From Neocallimastix lanati (nom. inval.) (lineage: Eukaryota > Neocallimastigomycota > Neocallimastigomycetes > Neocallimastigales > Neocallimastigaceae), in contig JACVTC010000202.1 in assembly GCA_016946835.1 (NCBI GenBank), positions 62,001 through 126,000 on the forward strand: DNA of 64,000 nucleotides. The letters are read 5' to 3'. Of the stretch, positions 10,447 through 22,790 are shown piece after piece. The translations under genes were made by a program, and so were the position numbers. The notes beneath the pieces were generated by a model that saw only the letters and a list, made by a program, of their open reading frames with translations, was not told the DNA's origin and searched no databases. How positions within the stretch are numbered: position 1 is the first letter of the stretch; every line of letters begins with the position of its first letter.

Positions 10447-12496
10447 ATATAATACAATATAAGATAAAAAAATAGATTAAAACAAAAAAAATTAAAAAAT
10501 AAAATATAAAACTTTTAATTTAAAATATTTATAAATGGATGATCAATTAGAAATAAGTGAAACTAATAAAGAAAAAAACCAAATCATTGTAAATAGAAAA
10601 TATAAATTTAATTTATGGTATATAACGAATAATACAAAAATATTCAAATGTAGTAAATGTAAAACAGTTAAAAAATGTAAATCTTACATTATTCTAAATG
10701 ATAATAATAAAGTAATAAAATATGAAAACAAACATACTCATCCAGGAAAAGAATATGATGCATCTGTATCAATAGTAAAACATAAAATGAAAAATGAAAT
10801 TAGAAAAACCTCAATCCCATTTGATATAAATCCAAAACATATATATATAATGAAATATCTGAAGAAACTGGATTGATATGCCCTGAATATAATTCAATTA
10901 AATCCCAAATATCAAGATATATAAAAAAACAACTACCTCCTAATATATCAAAATTTAATGAAATTCCAGATAAATCTGAATATTATATAAATGAAAGAGA
11001 TGAAAATTTTATGATATACAAAAATTCTAATATTATAATTTTTCAATCATCATTCCCCATTCCAAACAGAATTGTTTATCAAATACAATGACAATATGTT
11101 TGCTGATGGTACATTTTATATTGGACCAATATTTGGTTATCAAGTGTTTATAACAAGAGTATTTGCTCAAGAAATAAATAGTTTTTATACTACATCACTA
11201 TCTATATTAAATAATAAAGAACAAGCAACCTATGAATTGTTATTTGAAGAATTAAAAAAGAATGAAAGTAAATATAAAAATAATATTATAGTTACACCAA
11301 AAATTTTGCGTTGTGATTTTGAAAAAAGTATATCCAATGCTTCCATTAAAATATTTCATAATATTACTATTAAATATTGTGTATGGCATTATAAAAGATC
11401 GTTAGAAGTTCAAAAAAAACAAGTTATGTTATAATGAAGTTGAAAGTAATCATAAAATTTATTTGTTTTATAAAGCTATTACAAATTTTCCTTTTATAAA
11501 TCCTGAATATATATTTGATATTTATAATTATATTAAAATTATATGTCAAATATATAATTATATCCATTTTTTAAATTTTTTGGAATATTTTAATATGACT
11601 TATTTATATAAATATGATATTCAATATTGGAATTATTATAACGATATAAACCACATAACAAATAATGCTTCAGAATTTTTTAGCAATTACTTAAAAAAAT
11701 TGTTTTACAAAAAACCTTCTTTATATGAATTGATTTATAATTTAAAAAGAGAAGAATCTTTATCTTACAATAATTATAAAAGGAAGGAGTTTGGAAAAAA
11801 AAAAGAATATTAACAAAAACTGATGAAATCAATGATTTCATTAAAAAATACAAAAAAAAAAAGGAATCCGAATTAATTGATAAAAAATGTCATAAAAATG
11901 ATATCATCGATTTATGGTATAAATGTTTAATAGAATTAAACACTCTCTAAATTTATGAATAATAATTAACTAGAATATATATAGTTTAAATTATATTTAT
12001 ATCAATATCAATATATTTTATTAATATCAATATCAATATTTAAATTTTATTAATAATAAATATTTAATATTATAATAAATTTTATTCTATTATTTAATTA
12101 ATTTAATAATAAAATATATAATTTTATTTATTTTATTTAAATAAAATAAAATGGAAAGGTTTTATTATTAAAATATTTAATAATAAAATATAATAATGAA
12201 ATAAAATTAAAAAAAAAAATAAAAATAAAATAAAATAAAATTCTTAACAGAAAACTTATTTAAACTTATTTATTCTTTTATTTATTCTTTTTTTGTTTTT
12301 ATTTTATTTTTTTTTAATTCTAAAATACATTTATTCTTTTATTTATTCTTTTTTTTGTTTTTATTTTATTTTTTTTATGCTAAAATACAATAAATAAAAA
12401 TATACGTTGAAAATAGTGGCGTATTACATATATTATACACATTGTACAAATATTTATGATGATTATACATAAATTATGTCGAAATGCTTCACATTC
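10069..12496 (+). mobile_element. End-complete MULE with TIRs and 9-bp target duplication
   Basis: This 2,428-bp element is flanked by the direct repeat AATTATTTT (10060-10068 and 12497-12505). The left end reads GGGAGTATT then GCATTTCGACATAATTTATG; the right end, inverted, reads GAATGTGAA then the same 20 bases. Subterminal words (GTATTACAATGTGGC left, GTAATACGCCAC right, inverted) are shared with other ends in the window. It encloses the transposase relic at 10535-11950. The exact duplication suggests a fairly recent insertion, even though the gene is broken. Confidence 0.92.
10535..11950 (+). pseudogene. MULE transposase (frame-broken) of the 10069-12496 element
   Basis: About 470 codons spread over phases. 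The order is MDDQLEISETN N-terminus; C-x2-C...H-x-H zinc finger (CSKC, KHTHPG), FLYWCH/WRKY-like; the linker region; first catalytic Asp in FADGTF (near 11099-11115); second Asp in CDFEKSISNA (near 11312-11340); CVWHYKRS (near 11379-11402); catalytic Glu in NNASEFFS (near 11662-11685); and a C-terminal tail to the stop at 11948-11950. Phase changes lie near 10870, 11070, 11430 and 11810, several beside A-runs. All catalytic residues are still readable, which implies recent decay. Confidence 0.88.
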
Positions 12497-12505
12497 AATT
12501 ATTTT

Positions 12506-13232
12506 TTCAAAGAAATTATATGTGCTATTTTATTTAATGTTTTAAATATTATATTTATAAATAAAAATTTATAAAAAATAATATAAGCCACATTCCGAAA
12601 TGAAAATTTATGTAAAATTTAAAGCCACATTCCGAAACGCACCACCCTCCCCCTAATTATTTATATATTTATTTATGATTGTATAGAATATATTAAAAAT
12701 GTATGGCTTTATTTTAAAAATATTATACTCCACATTGTGATATGCACAATTGTGAAATACACAATCCCCATTATATTAATAAAAAACACTTTAATATATC
12801 TTTAAAATTAAATATTATTAAATATTATTTCATTCTATTATTAATTAAAAATTTAAATATTATTTATTTATCAAATATAATTTAAGCCAATCTTACATAA
12901 CGCTATATTAAAGTACTCTGCATTTCAATCCATGTTCAGAAAAGTTACAAGAAGATTTTATGTACAATGGAGTAATCATTTATATTAATTTTATTTTATT
13001 TTATGTATTAAAAATATTTATTGTCGTAATTTCCTTTTTTATCATTTAAATTTTAAAATTATATATTTTAAAAAATATAAATATAAATTAAAAAGTAAAG
13101 TGGTTAATAAAAAATATATATATATATATATTAAATATAATATGCAAAAAGATTTATATTACAAGAAAAACTAAAATAATATTATAAATAAAATAAAAAA
13201 TAACAATATAAGTTTTATGTTTTATTTTATTT

Positions 13233-13285
<53 letters not shown>

Positions 13286-13530
13286 TTTATTTTGTATGTA
13301 AAAAAAATATTAATTTTATATACACGTAGTTTTTTTACATGTAATTTTGTAATTATATTATTATTATTTTTTTTTTTACTAATTTTAATTAAATATTTAT
13401 TTATTTTATTTAATTTAATTTTTTTGCTTAGTATTTAAATATTTATTAATGCTATATATATATACATATATTTGTAAATCTTTAATTATTATTTAAATCA
13501 TATAACAGACAGAATAAAAATAAAATAAAA
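12506..13530. other. Spacer with orphan MULE-type termini and poly-T
   Basis: Two leftward-facing MULE/MITE-like ends are present. 12586-12652 has doubled CCGAAA words with GCCACATT, ending CACCACCCTCCCCCT. 12730-12768 has GTGATATGCACAATTGTG and ends ACAATCCCCA. Neither has a recognisable partner. A T-run of about 50 bp at 13233-13283 precedes the UBC12 gene. No other gene is seen. Confidence 0.55.
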
Positions 13531-14729
13531 ATGATTAATATTTGGTCATTAAAGAATAAAGACAATAAAAGAGTTCCAACTAAGAAAGTTAGAACTACTG
13601 CTGCGCAATTACGTTTACAAAAAGGTATTAAATTAAATAATTATTTAATAGTTAATAAATATCAATTTTTATTAAATTTACAAAATTTAACATTTCTTAT
13701 TATTAATTTCTCTTTCTCTTTTTATTTTTATTTATTTATTTATTTATTTCAATGTTAAATAAAAAATATATAATAAATATAATTTATTGATAATTATAGA
13801 TTTAACAGATTTGGATGAATTACCAAATACAATGAACTTTGTTACTCCAAATCCGACTGATTTTTTTAAACATGAATTAACTATTAAACCTGATGAAGGT
13901 AAATATAAATTTGAAGAAAAAATAATATTATAATTTTAATATTATTTAAAATGGATATTTATAAAATGTAACAATAAATTATATAAGGCTATTATAAAGA
14001 TGGTTCTTTCCATTTCACATTTACATTTAATAATAATTATCCCCATGAACCACCAAAAATTTTATGTACTCAAAAGGTATTCTCTAACTATAATATAATA
14101 AATTTTGTAAAAAAATTTATATTATTAACAATATTTAATTTTAATTTTAAAATATTTCTATATATACATATATTTTAAAAATGTTTTTTAATAATATTTA
14201 AATTAAAATAATAAAAGATATATCATCCAAATATTGATTTAGATGGAAATATTTGTTTAAATATATTGAGAGAAGATTGGAAACCAGTTTTAAATATTAA
14301 TTCAATTTTAGTTGGTTTGCAATTTTTATTTTTAGAACCAAATCCTGAAGACCCATTAAATAAAGGTAATTGATATATTAAAAAAGTTAAATATATTTTA
14401 TGATTTATTAAAAAATAGAAATTAACATAAATTTCATATTAAATTTATAATTATTTTTATGATAATTCATAATATATTATATAAAATTTTACAATATATA
14501 TATATTTTTAAAAAAATAAAAAAACAACAAAAAACAAAAAACAAAAAACAAAAACAAAAAAAAAAAACAAAACAAAAAAAAAAAAAAAAAAAAAAAAAAC
14601 AAAACGAAAAACTGTACAGAGGCAGCGGATGTTCTTTTAAATAATAAAAGAAAATTTAAAAACAATGTCCAAATTTCAATGAAAGGTGGTGTTATCGATG
14701 GTGTTAAATATGATAATGTTATGAACTAA
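13531..14729 (+). CDS. UBC12: NEDD8-conjugating enzyme E2 (UBC12 / UBE2M)
   Basis: This E2 takes NEDD8 from its E1 and passes it to cullins. Five exons read through: 13531-13624, 13800-13898, 13988-14076, 14218-14365 and 14620-14729, 179 aa in all, close to the human 183. The N-terminal peptide MINIWSLK matches the UBC12-specific tail that docks on the NEDD8 E1 (human MIKLFSLK). Family-typical motifs follow: [35 protein letters not shown] and the active-site Cys107 in [14 protein letters not shown], then [16 protein letters not shown]. All introns are GT..AG (175, 89, 141 and 254 bp), and the last ends in a long A-rich run. The start is the first ATG and agrees with the family. It is convergent with EED. 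Confidence 0.96.
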
Positions 14730-15270
14730 TTTCATTATTATAAATTAATAAATTAATAATTTATATATTTAATAATAATAATACAAAAGAACTTTTTTTC
14801 TATAATTGACAAATTAATATAATATAACAATAATAAAGATAATAATAATAGATATTTTAATGAAATTTAAAATATCATAATAATTGCTGTTAATTTTTTG
14901 ATTATTTTTTTAAAAGGTACTACATTAAAACTTTTTATAATATATTATAATAATAATATACAGCAATAAAATTAATAATAATAATATTAAATAAAATTTT
15001 ATTATTTATTTGCATTTTATTTTAAAAAAAGAATATAAAAAATATAAAAAAAAAAAAATAGCAAAAGTAATAAACAAAATAAAAAATTAATTATAAAGAA
15101 AGAATATGTATATATATCTTTATAAAAATTAATTTGAAATTCAAATTTAATTTCAATTTTAATTATAATTTTAAATATATATAATTTATTAAAATATTTT
15201 TATGAAACAATTAAATAATTAAGTAAAAAATAATAAGTTTTTATCATTTTTGATGATATTCAAAAAAAGA
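14730..15270. other. Convergent intergenic region, no gene seen
   Basis: Lies between the stop codons of UBC12 and EED. Only AT-rich sequence, presumably both 3' UTRs and poly-A sites. Confidence 0.6.
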
Positions 15271-16958
15271 TCATTTATTTTTTCTTTTGATTTCAGGATG
15301 TAAGTGATGCCAATTTTCCCATTCTTTCTTTTGTTTGTTACTTACATAATCATACCTCCAAATAGTAGCATTTTCATTAGTATATATAATAGATCTGATA
15401 ATAATAATAATAATAATAATGGTATTAAAATTAATAATTTTATTATTGTTATATATTAATATTATATTTAATTTTACTCTAAATAAAATTAAATATAATT
15501 AACTGTAATTGAAATTATTTGAAATAAATAAATAATTTTATACTATACTTGCAGTTTCTTGTAAATATTGAACACCTAATAGGTTCAGTAGAACGCTTAT
15601 GTTCAACTTCTTTAATTACATTTCCTTTTTCAATATCAAAGATTAACGCTGTTCCTGCATTAGTTCCTACACAGAATAATGAATTATCAGAACTTATTTT
15701 TTTTTTTAAGTAAATGAATAAATGAATGAATAAATGAATGCATATATAATTTATTAATTAATCAAAAAAAAAAAAATACCTTATTCCAAATCTACAATAG
15801 TTTTTTCTTAGAAGTGAACGATTTTTATATTCTCTTATTATCTATAGTAATTACAATATCAAAGTTTTTAAATATCAATAATTATTCTAGTCTCAATAAA
15901 TGATAAATAATAATAAAAAAATAATTATTTTTACATTTTCTGATTCTAACTCCCATAGATATATATGACCATTTACGTCTTTTGATAATATATTATCATT
16001 TATAAAACCAATTGAATCTATATAGGCTGAGTGAAATTTTTTATTTACAATTTTAAAAAATTGGTTGTCTGAATCTGAATTAAGCATTACAGGCAATTCA
16101 TTAGATTCCAATTCTTTGTTATATAGCTCAATATTATAAACCCATTCCGGAATTATACATTCTATTATGCAACCAGTTTCAGTTCCAACTACTAATTTAT
16201 CTCCTTTATGATTAATTGCCTTAATTTAATACAGATTAATTTATGATAAATGAATATAATAATATTTATTAAAAATTTATTATTTAATAATGTTAAAATT
16301 ATAAGAAGTCTAAATTTTTACCATTACTGTAAGAGCATAGTTTGTTATAAACATACATATACATTTTTCTTTATATATATCCCAGATTCTAATGGTACCA
16401 TCTTGAGATGCCGAGATAATTATATTATTATTTATTGTATGAGATATAACATCTTCAACTGACTCTATATTTTTTATATTATTAAAATAATTATTAATTA
16501 CTTTTACGAACTAATATTAATAAATATAATTTTAATTCTTTATCATTATATTTACCACCATGTCCCGATAAAACTGCTATTTCTTTACAATTTGCTAAAC
16601 TTAATATATGAATATTTTTATCCTCACCTGCTGTTACCATAATAGCATCATCAATTTTATTTACCCAACACATAGAATTCATTTGCTTTAATTATAAAAT
16701 TTAATATAACTACAATTAATAATAATTAAATAGTATATATATATATATTTTACCATTAATTAAATATAAAGATATATTACTTACACCTTCAACTGTAGGT
16801 GCTTTTCCATTCGGTCCTGGTAAATATCCTTGACCATTTAAAATGAAATGAGCCATGATATCAAAATGATTTCCACAATGTTCATTATCATATATTGTAA
16901 TCTAAAACAATTAAATTTAGTAATATTAATATAATATCATAATTTATAATATATAATC

Positions 16959-17002
<44 letters not shown>

Positions 17003-17461
17003 GAGTCAAAAAAATAATTCGAAATTTACTCCAGCTTTAGCAACTGTGGCTACAATATTGCTTGCATCAAATTCACTTCCTGATAATGGTTGATGGTTAA
17101 ATACAATTTGTTTAATTGGTGAACCATGATTTTCTCTTATAATACGTTTAAGATATAATCTTTTAAGACAATATTCATGATCTTTTTCTAATTCAGTTTC
17201 GTCAATTTCCTCTTTCATATTATTTTCATTTGAATTATCAATTCTTTCTTTTGAATTATTTTCTTGAACAAAGTCTGAATCTGAATTATCATTATCATTG
17301 TCAGTACGGGGACGTTTAATATTAATTTCAAGATCTTTTGATGTACTTTGTTCCGAAAATTCTAATGGCTCGTTTGTTAAATTTTCTGTAATATTATCTA
17401 TTATTTTTGTTTCTGTTTCATTATGAGGACGCTTTTTTGGTGATCCATTTGAAACATCCAT
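15271..17461 (-). CDS. EED: EED/ESC-type WD40 protein (PRC2 subunit)
   Basis: EED is the WD40 scaffold of Polycomb repressive complex 2 (H3K27 methylation). Eight exons join in frame (17461-17030, 16901-16785, 16685-16556, 16464-16322, 16219-15935, 15841-15780, 15692-15549, 15394-15271; 478 aa; introns 87-154 bp). An acidic N-terminus of about 110 residues with basic KKRP/KRPR patches (possible nuclear signals) precedes the WD40 propeller. Matches to EED by eye: ATVAKAG-ITIYD (ATVGSNRVTLYE), LSGHG, SASQDGTIRIWDIY, FHSAYIDSIGFINDNILSKD (RNYVDCVRWLGDLILSKS) and the terminal NATIWRYD (DASIWRWD). LRWD1 is a related alternative, but the ILSK and IWRYD segments favour EED. A basic tail of about 25 residues follows the last blade. 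Residues aligned to the human aromatic cage look altered (see findings). Confidence 0.83.
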
Positions 17462-17726
17462 CTCATTTATATTTTTTTTTTTTTTTTAGTTAATTATATC
17501 CTTTAATTTAATATAATTTAAAACTATTAATGTTATTAATCAATTTTAAATTATTTTTTAATATGAAAATATTTTATAAAATGATAAAATTAGTATATAT
17601 TATTATAATTTTTAAATAATATATTATTTTATTTAAGAAATTAAACGACAAATGCGGTTTTACAAATATATATATAATTAAAAGAAATTTAAAAATTTCA
17701 TGAATTAAGTTTTTTTAATTAATTTT

Positions 17727-17773
<47 letters not shown>

Positions 17774-18292
17774 ATAAAAAAATTAGATTTTAATATACAC
17801 TATTTTTTTTTTTTTTATGTTGGAAAAGATAATTTATGAATCATACTAAAAGATTTAAATATATTATAATAGTATTACTATATATTATATTCATTTATTA
17901 AAATAGTAATAATAATAATAAAAAGAAGTTTTATTATTTATTAATAAAATATTCAATATATTAAATTTTTTTTTAACAATTATATATAATTGTTAAAAAA
18001 AATTACTGCTACTACTACTATTATATTTGAGATTTTAAAATTGATTTATTTTTGAACACTGACTTTAAATACATATTCATATTTGTTAATATGATATTAA
18101 TATGATATTAATTTAAATTAAAAGTATAATAAATGGATGGTATATTTAATATAAATTATTTAATATTTATTAAATACATATTAAATACATATTAAATAAT
18201 TTTAAAGAATTTTTTGATTAATTGAATAATTCTTTTTATTTTATTTTTTTTTTAACGACCGTAGCAGGATTTCTCCCCTAATCCCTAACCCT
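17462..18292. other. AT-rich region with poly-A run and telomere-like motif
   Basis: No gene is seen. It is probably the EED upstream region. An A-run of about 40 bp lies at 17730-17772. At the right edge (18276-18295) is CCCTAAT-CCCTAA-CCCTAAC, directly abutting the LTR that follows. Confidence 0.6.
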
Positions 18293-18295
18293 AAC
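18276..18295 (-). repeat. Interstitial telomere-like repeats (CCCTAA)
   Basis: Three CCCTAA units, one with an extra T, equal TTAGGG on the minus strand, the common fungal telomere repeat. They join the 5' LTR at the point where it stops matching its 3' partner. Confidence 0.6.
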
Positions 18296-18970
18296 AAAAT
18301 AATTAATAAAAATTTATAATTCATTAATTATTCTTTAAATTTTATTTATTTTATAATATTATAAGTTATTTGATCATCTTAGGACCAGCTTAGGCCTACT
18401 GATTCTAATGATTATCATATTAAACTTAAATATTATTAATAAATAAAATATTTATTCAACATGAATCATTTGGTCATGTCATCCTTGATTCATAAATTAA
18501 TGTTTATGTATTAATTTATGTTATATTGATTTAATTAATTATTAATTATTAATTACTATATTAAATATTTAAATTTAATATTATATTATATATATTAGCT
18601 AATATATTAGATTAAAAAATATAATTTATTTATATTAAACATATTCTTATACTAAATATTATTATTATCAACTTTATATTATTATTATCAATATTCTCAA
18701 ACCTACAAAGTATAAAAAGAAAATTCAAATTTATCTTTTTGTTCTTTGTAAGGTTATAGTTAACCTATTATAATATAACTATATATTTTTATTAATAAAT
18801 AAAATTTTTTATCATATCAAACCAATTATTAATTTTAATTAAGTGTTAAATTAACAAACTTAACTTTATAACTCTTTTATTTTAGTAATTTATTTATATC
18901 TATATAGTTATATTATATAGATATATCAACCTGATTCCGTCGTTAATTTCAATCTGTCTACTTTTTAACA
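18293..18970 (+). repeat. G1 5' LTR
   Basis: Matches 25194-25869 almost throughout and ends CTTTTTAACA like the 3' copy. It contains GACCAGCTTAGGCCTACTG, a word shared in part with LTR fragments at 36390. The left end abuts telomere-like repeats rather than the expected TGTTGAAATTA start. Confidence 0.93.
18711..18720 (+). promoter_or_regulatory. Candidate TATA box of the G1 LTR
   Basis: TATAAAAAGA about 260 bp before the LTR end, with the same word at 25610 in the 3' LTR and at about 26849 and 34237 in an unrelated LTR family (AGTATAAAAAGAAG). Its position fits an LTR promoter; no experimental support. Confidence 0.4.
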
Positions 18971-19004
18971 ATAACCTTACCTAAGAAAAGAGAATCACCT
19001 TGAT

Positions 19005-20090
19005 ATGTCCCTTTATAATAACGTGTGGGCAAACTCCTATCCTGACTTTGCTCCTATGTCGGAAGTAAATAAGCTAAGAACAGACGCTCAGATTACTGTC
19101 TCTGAACTGGCAAAAGATGCAGAAGTTACATTCTTATCAAGAGAAGATTTTAATAAATATAATGAAGATCTTCAAAAGAAACTTTTTACTTTAAATAGGG
19201 ATAACAAGAATATCATAAAACAACTTTCTTCTATTACCAGCATTTTAAATCAGAAATTCGATTTTATTCCTAATGTTAATGCTTCTCAAAATCAAAATGA
19301 TAACGCTTCTATATCAACAAGAAGAGAGGCAGACAATGATGTAATAATGAGGAATACTATTCCCAATACACTTCAAGAAGTCCCAGAACCTGGATTCTTC
19401 ACTGGGGATACTAAGGAAACCGATCTCTTTTGTCAGCTCTGTGAAGATACTTTTAAGACTTATCCTAACTGTGAATCTACTATGGATGTAAAAATTAATT
19501 ATGTTAAGTCACGCTTAAGAGATGGTGCTCGTAATTGGTATTATGCCAAATATAAAGATAGAAGTCCAGCAACATTAGAAGAATTGATTAAAGAATTAAG
19601 GAAAGCTTTTAATAATGTTGCCAGTAAGAAATTAGCCATGATCCAACTCGCAAAAATTTCTCACACATTTGGGAAAATTAATGATTATATTGATGAATTT
19701 CGAACCCTTACAACATGTTTGAATTGGAATGAAGAAGCTTTAGTTTTATTCTTTTATAATGGATTGCACCCAAGGTTCCAGGAAGAAATAGAAAAAATGG
19801 ATGAATTTCCTTCTGATCTTAGTACTATTTATACTAGATGTATTCTTTACGAAAATTCCTTGAAATCTAAAGGTCAATTAAAATCTAATGGTAATAAAAA
19901 TTTAAAGAAAAAGCCTTCTAATGTCCACAATAACAAAACAACAATAATAATAAATATAATAATAATAACAATTATAACAAATATTATAATAATAATAATT
20001 ATAATAAAGTCCATAATAATAATAACTTTAATAAAATTAATAATAACAATAATAATAGTACAAATAATAATAATTCAAAAAACTAAATGA
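19005..20090 (+). pseudogene. G1 gag region
   Basis: Encodes a retrotransposon gag-type domain: after a leader of about 120 residues comes EPGFFTGDTKETDLFCQ, then NWYYAKY, TLEELIKELRKAF and a FYNGLHPRFQEEI-like stretch, all typical of the Retrotrans_gag family of gypsy elements. The 3' part is a low-complexity Asn/Ile-coding repeat. It would form the capsid in an active relative. Fossil. Confidence 0.85.
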
Positions 20091-20269
20091 AGGACTTCAC
20101 TCGGAGTCCAATTCATCAAAAAATGTAAAAACAATTTATTATAACTCTCCTTCCTTTGATAACATCACAACCCAAAAACTACCTTCAACTTTTCTTTTAT
20201 TCCATTGCTACATTCCAACAAGACTACCAATTAATAATAATAAATTAAAAATTAAAAATAACCAAAAAA

Positions 20270-22430
20270 TTCCATCTGAATCTATGCTAGATTCTGGATC
20301 ATTTTGTAATTTTATTACAGAAAATTTAGTTCAAAAACTAAATTTAAAAATTTATAATTTAAAAAATAAAATTTTAGTCAAGGGTATATCTGGTTCTACT
20401 ACTAAGATAGATCAGTACGTTTGGCTAAAATTTCAAATAAAAATACAAAAGAATAAAAAATTTTATTTTAAAAATTACAATGAAAAATTTCTAATAACAA
20501 ATTGCATACCAACTGATCTACTTTTTGGTAATCAATTCATGCGAAAATTCAAAATTCACTATAATTATGATAAGAATAAATTATATTCTTACTTAAATTA
20601 TTATTTTTCAAATAAAAATAACAAAAATCCTAATAAATATTGCAAAAACAATTTATATCTACAGTCGATGAAAAATAAAATTTTAAAAAATTATTTACTT
20701 TTTAATAAATCAATAAAAAAATTTAATTATAAAAATTTTTCAAAAAATTTCAAAAAATTTGATCAGAAGTTTAATTATAATAAAAAATTTTTTAATAAAA
20801 AACTTAATAACCTTAACCTTAATAAATTTTCAAAATTTTGTGATAAATTTAATTATAAAAAATTTTTTAATAAAAATCATTATTTTATTAATAAATATAA
20901 ATATTATTTCAAAAAACAAAATAAATATTTAAAAAAATAATTTTAATTTAAACAATGACTATAATTACAATTTTTTAATATATTCCTTCTTATCAAATAA
21001 AGAAATTAATAAAAATGACAATGAAGATCCAAATATTGAAGATATTCCGCCTCAATATCGCGATCTATTTATTGTTTTTAGTAAAGCCGAAGCCGATAAA
21101 CTTCCCCCACATCGTTTAACCGACTGCAAAATAATGCTGGAGAAGGACGCTTCCCTTCACTATGGTCCAATCTATCCCTTAAACGAAGAGGAAAATAAAG
21201 TTTTGAAAGAATATATAAAAGAAAACCTAAAAAAAAGGATTTATTAGACCATCTGAATCACCTGCAGGTTATCCAGTTCTATTCCAAAAGAAAAAAGATG
21301 GTACACTTCGGTTATGCGTGGACTATAGGAAGTTAAACGCTGTTACTATAAGAAACTCGTACCCCATACCTCTTATTAATGAAATTATCGAAAAGGTTAA
21401 AGGAGCAAAGTATTTTACAAAATTAGATTTACCTTCAGCCTATAATTTAATCCGTATTAAGGAAGGGGATGAATACAAGACAGCTTTCAGAACTAAATAT
21501 GGTCACTATGAATACTTAGTTATGCCATTTGGTTTAAAAAACGCACCAGCTACTTTTCAATCGTTTATTAATTCGGTACTAAGACCATATTTAGAAAAAA
21601 GTGTTATTCTTTATTTAGACGATATTTTAATCTACTCCAAAAATTTAAAAGAACATCATAAACAAGTTAGGGAGGTTTTGCAAGCATTAATTAATAATAA
21701 TTTATATGCAAAATTAGAAAAATGCGAATTTGATAAAGAGAAAGTTGAATTCCTTGGATATGTATTATCAGGTCAAGGTGTCACTACCGATCCGAAGAAA
21801 ATAGAATCAATTAAAGACTGGCCTCAACCAAATAACTTAAAGGACGTACAGAGGTTTTTAGGTCTTTGCAATTATTATAGAAGATTTGTTAAAGATTTTG
21901 CAAAAATTGCAAAACCTTTACATAATTTAACCAGAAAAAATATTAAATTTAATTGGAATAACAAATGTGAAGAATCATTCTCAGAATTAAAGAAAAGATT
22001 AACTAGTTCTCCAGTTTTATTCCATCCGGATAATAATAAACCATTTATTGTTGAATGTGATGCAAGTAGCTTTGCCCTTGGTGCTGTTTTATCACAAAAG
22101 TATGATAATAATAAATTACATCCAGTTACATATTTCTCAAGAAGCTTACAAGGTGCAGAAATTAATTATACTATTACAGACAAGGAGTTGTTAGCTATTA
22201 GAGAAGCCTTTTTGGCATGGAGACATTTATTACTTGGTGCGAAATACAAAGTAACTGTTTATACTGATCATAGGAACTTATTATATACCCTTGGCGGTAA
22301 AATTGGTAATCAAAGGCAACATAGATGGCATATGTTCTTCCAAGAATATAATTTGGAATTAATTTATAGACAAGGTTCCAATAATGGAAAACCTGATTCT
22401 CTTTCAAGAAGACCAGATTATATAAAAAAT
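20270..22430 (+). pseudogene. G1 protease, reverse transcriptase and RNase H region
   Basis: Aspartic protease signature LDSGSFCN near 20287. RT signatures follow: KKDGTLRLCVDYRKLN near 21292-21340, TKLDLPSAYN near 21418-21447, the catalytic YLDDILIYS near 21613-21640 and LGYVLSGQGV near 21752. RNase H has ECDASSFALGAVLSQ near 22052 and TDHRNLLY near 22264. The order PR-RT-RH is that of Ty3/gypsy. Fossil. Confidence 0.92.
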
Positions 22431-22790
22431 AATGAAGAAACTAAAACCGAAAATATTCATGACATAAAAAATGTAAAGGAAGTTCCATGTTTTATTGGTG
22501 TTGTTAGCGATCTTTTAGAAAGAATTATAGAAGCTACAAAAACAGATGCCACAGCTGATGATATTAGACTCTATTTTAGCCCACAGAATATTAAAAATGA
22601 TATGTCCTATAAACCCTTTAGGAAAATGAATAAGTTCAAAATAAAGGATAGTATTATATTATATAATAATTTAATTTATATTCTTGAAATTTTAAGATTA
22701 GAAATCTTAACTAAATATCATGAAAAGCCTTCCACTAGTCATCTTGGAATTAAAAGAATTCTTGAATTAATTACAAGAAACTTTTGGTAG

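Noticed and set aside
10176-10457. Minus-strand Phe/Ile/Tyr-rich open frame
   Set aside because: Low-complexity A/T leader of the MULE; no start context, motif or family likeness.
13217-13438. Poly-Phe open frame before UBC12
   Set aside because: Translation of a T-run; not a gene.
15271-17461. LRWD1/ORCA-type WD40 protein instead of EED
   Set aside because: No leucine-rich repeats and the ILSK and IWRYD segments fit EED better; kept only as a lesser alternative.
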